From PCC-9228 sp964477525 (lineage in GTDB: Bacteria > Cyanobacteriota > Cyanobacteriia > Cyanobacteriales > PCC-9228), in the NCBI GenBank assembly GCA_964477525.1, contig CAYZHY010000006.1, positions 1-64,000 of the forward strand: 64,000 nucleotides of DNA, read 5' to 3'. The position numbers were made by a program, and so were the translations under genes. A model generated the notes under the pieces. It was not told the origin of the DNA. It made no database searches and saw only the letters and a list, made by a program, of their open reading frames with translations. Each line of letters begins with the position of its first letter. Within the stretch, counting starts at the first letter, position 1. Below are positions 62,144 to 64,000 of this stretch, piece by piece.

Positions 62144-63415
62144 CTAGAATCGTTCTCCGAAGCTAACATGCAAGCTAACATCTCCCTGGTCGGCAAATCC
62201 TAAATCTACCATCACCGGACCAAATTCCGAGTCCACTCGCAAACCAACACCGACCCCAAAACCCGTTCCGGCCTTGTCGCGTTCGTCGGCTGGTTCTCCT
62301 TTCACAGTTTCCGCCGTATCGAAATCCGTACCAAAGTCTACAAAAGTAGCACCATTAATTTCTCGCAAAAACGGAAAATCCACTTCCCCAAACAAAGGAA
62401 AGCGATATTCCGCCGTCGCTTGCAAAAACGTCCTTCCAGTTCCCAGTTCTCCAGTACTGTAGCCGCGTACGGACTTGCGACCTCCCAAGCTAAATCCTTC
62501 GTAAGGAGGCAAATCGCCTATAACATGACCTCCCTGCAAGTTCAGCAGCAGAGTTTGTTTTTCTGCCATGGGAATGTACTGACTGTAACCAGTGGTAATG
62601 CGGTTGAAAGCAATATCGCCAAACCCAATAGGAATAGATTGTTCTACCCCGACTTTGAGTTTGGAACCGCTGGTGGGAAAAACGGGTTTGTTGAGACTCT
62701 CTCCCACCAACCCAAAATTTAGGGTTAGCAGGTCATCTTGACCGTTTTCGCCAAAAGTCAGGCGATTGCCAAACTCGTCGCGTTCCTGAACTTCATCGGT
62801 AAAGGCGCGATTGCGTACGGAAACCCGTTGGTAGCCAACGCCAGCACTGAGAGTCACATCGGGATGGACTTTTTGGGAAATTTCCGCTTCTCCTCCCAGA
62901 CGGTGTACCCAAGGGGTGTGGTCGTGAACCAATTCTACATCTTGACCGCCGTGGATAAAAACGCCTTCCGGAGAACGACTGTTAAAAAAGGACAGGCGAT
63001 ATCCCGTATCTTCCATGGTGGCGTCTTTGTCATACGCCAACGAGTAGCCAAAGGTTTGTTCGCCAGCTTCAAAACTGCCTTCTAGATTTCCCAAACTGGC
63101 GTTGATTTGTCCGAACCAGCCTTTGGTCGAACTGTTGCTGGGAAATCCAAAAATAGAAAAGCTATCACTACCATTGTCATTTTCGGTGGGGGTTTGCGCC
63201 ATTTGAGGTGGGGAATTTGCCGTGGATGGAACTTGCAGCAGGTGGCTGGCGTTTTCTCGGGGGACGGGATTTTCTGGTGGGGCCAACGATTCGTTGGTTG
63301 GGCTAGGATGGGAGGAAGATTGGGTTTGTCCGTAGCTGGGGGCTGCCAACATGGATGTGCTGGTAGCTAGGACAATGGTCAAAATTGTGGGAGAATGGTT
63401 GGTTAGCGATCGCAT
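62144..63415 (-). CDS. BamA/TamA-like outer-membrane barrel without POTRA
   Basis: A 423-residue protein with a signal peptide (ILTIVLATSTSMLAAPSYGQ) and a disordered Pro/Ser region to about residue 100, then beta strands to the end. The Omp85 landmark GFSLGGRKSVRGYSTGE is near 309, and the C-terminus ends in Arg-Phe as outer-membrane barrels do. No POTRA domain precedes the barrel. It is therefore unlikely to be BamA itself; it may be a secreted-protein or solute pore of the Omp85 superfamily. Confidence 0.85.
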   Translation of the reverse strand: MRSLTNHSPTILTIVLATSTSMLAAPSYGQTQSSSHPSPTNESLAPPENPVPRENASHLLQVPSTANSPPQMAQTPTENDNGSDSFSIFGFPSNSSTKGWFGQINASLGNLEGSFEAGEQTFGYSLAYDKDATMEDTGYRLSFFNSRSPEGVFIHGGQDVELVHDHTPWVHRLGGEAEISQKVHPDVTLSAGVGYQRVSVRNRAFTDEVQERDEFGNRLTFGENGQDDLLTLNFGLVGESLNKPVFPTSGSKLKVGVEQSIPIGFGDIAFNRITTGYSQYIPMAEKQTLLLNLQGGHVIGDLPPYEGFSLGGRKSVRGYSTGELGTGRTFLQATAEYRFPLFGEVDFPFLREINGATFVDFGTDFDTAETVKGEPADERDKAGTGFGVGVGLRVDSEFGPVMVDLGFADQGDVSLHVSFGERF

Positions 63416-63570
63416 ATTCCGTTCACTCCTGTTATGCCATCAAAAAAAGGTTCGTTGGTAGCGAGGCTTCGATGGTAAGTTCCATGGAACCTCCTGTCGA
63501 AGCAAGTTTTCGTGCTTGGAAAATTTTAAAGATAGATTAAGATTCAACCAAGAATTCAAGAGAAAGAACA

Positions 63571-64000
63571 ATGCTCAGTTTTCCAGACTTTTTTACAGCT
63601 TGTTCCGGTCGGTGGACAACCGAAAGAACTTATCACTATACGCTCAAAAATGAAATCGAACGGTCGCACACGGAATTTACCGTGCAGCCTCTCGAAAAGG
63701 CATACAAGCAAAATATCATATCCTCCCTTAGCGGTACCCAAGAAAAAGGGATAGAACCAAAAATGGCTGTTACTGAGCTAACCGAAGCTCAAAATGGGGA
63801 AATTCCTGGCTTTTCCATTCATTTCGATACTATCTCAGAAACCGGCGAACAGGTATCTATGAGTTTAAATGCCTTGTTCGTACCGGACCGCTATATGTCC
63901 TCCGATGGGTGGGATGCTTCTCCCATTGCTATACCAGCAGCAGCGGAAGTATCCGATCGCGACGACGAGGTGATTCGGGGATACTACTTACGCGACCAAG
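63571..64000 (+). CDS. CpcS/CpeS-like phycobiliprotein lyase, cut by window end
   Basis: An open frame from ATG 63571 runs off the window (at least 143 residues, no stop). The start LSFPDFFTACSGRWTTERTY matches the CpcS/CpeS family pattern FF-x-x-S-x-G-x-W-x-x-x-R-T, and the visible end GYYLRDQ resembles the family strand with R-D. It would be a second lyase, distinct from the one at 29424-29963. It is divergent from the Omp85 gene by 155 bases. The assignment rests mainly on the N-terminus. Confidence 0.65.
   Translation, partial: MLSFPDFFTACSGRWTTERTYHYTLKNEIERSHTEFTVQPLEKAYKQNIISSLSGTQEKGIEPKMAVTELTEAQNGEIPGFSIHFDTISETGEQVSMSLNALFVPDRYMSSDGWDASPIAIPAAAEVSDRDDEVIRGYYLRDQ

Noticed and set aside
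1..64000. tRNA, rRNA, CRISPR arrays, insertion sequences
   Set aside because: I looked for T-loop GGTTCGAATCC-type sequences, regularly spaced direct repeats and transposase motifs and found none. Short eight- and nine-base arrays have no spacers and are not CRISPR.

Overview
The window comes from a cyanobacterium. The evidence is the gene content: a heme oxygenase, a CpcS/CpeS-type phycobiliprotein lyase plus a second lyase-like gene cut by the window end, a photosystem II S4-domain protein, a DUF6464 protein and an Npun_R2479-type HD protein. The HIP1 octamer GCGATCGC is also very frequent. Large WD40 and SLH proteins and abundant intergenic repeats fit a filamentous, large-genome lineage, but the genus cannot be read from the sequence. 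I see no rRNA, tRNA, CRISPR array, transposase or phage gene.

Layout. 1-7.8 kb: a plus-strand run of a small secreted peptide, a 1795-residue nSTAND/WD40 protein, a membrane TPR protein and a secreted protein made of two fused copies of itself. 7.9-12.7 kb (minus): a Gld-type ABC exporter operon (ATPase, ABC-2 permease, GldG-like protein, DUF4340 protein) containing two assembly gaps. 13-15.3 kb: a beta-helix/SLH surface protein. 15.8-17.8 kb: ftsH. 18.1-20.1 kb: a DUF6464 gene, a cobalamin riboswitch and, about 570 bases further on, an orphan BtuD/FecE-type ATPase. 20.5-23.5 kb: two tandem MscS channels and a coiled-coil membrane protein. 23.5-25.3 kb: a PAS histidine kinase, then 1.1 kb without a gene. 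26.3-29.4 kb: a CFA-type methyltransferase, pheS and a rhomboid protease. 29.4-36.4 kb: cpcS lyase, a coiled-coil protein, a CobT-like protein, heme oxygenase, the overlapping queE-queC-tilS operon and an HD protein. 36.8-46.8 kb: ppc, a DUF1574/SGNH protein, a RodZ-like protein and an MBOAT acyltransferase. 46.9-51.7 kb: metH and a HAD hydrolase. 51.7-55.3 kb: a second 14-repeat WD40 protein with a different NTPase head. 55.4-64 kb: small genes, a DAO-type oxidoreductase, a zinc-ribbon membrane protein, a GT4 glycosyltransferase, an SGNH hydrolase, a glycine-zipper membrane protein, the PSII S4 protein, a POTRA-less Omp85 barrel and the cut lyase gene.

How the genes fit together. Several touch cobalamin: the riboswitch with its transporter ATPase, the CobT-like protein and B12-dependent MetH. 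Heme oxygenase makes the bilin precursor that CpcS-type lyases attach. QueE and QueC are consecutive steps to preQ0 and overlap the tRNA gene tilS. The DUF1574/SGNH and MBOAT proteins resemble the two halves of an envelope polysaccharide O-acetylation machine. The most system-like region is the first 7.7 kb, where an NTPase/WD40 switch is followed by a membrane TPR protein and a duplicated exported protein. Its architectural cousin (same propeller count, same tail) lies at 51.7-55.3 kb.

Two of the three N-gaps (12.5 and 55.6 kb) are bordered on both sides by the same 55 bases, so they are almost certainly unmerged contig overlaps. Removing 155 bases at 12.5 kb restores an intact ABC ATPase. 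A composite intergenic repeat with an 8-base array, a core and a 9-base array recurs at 11.4, 36.6, 40.3 and 45.2 kb.
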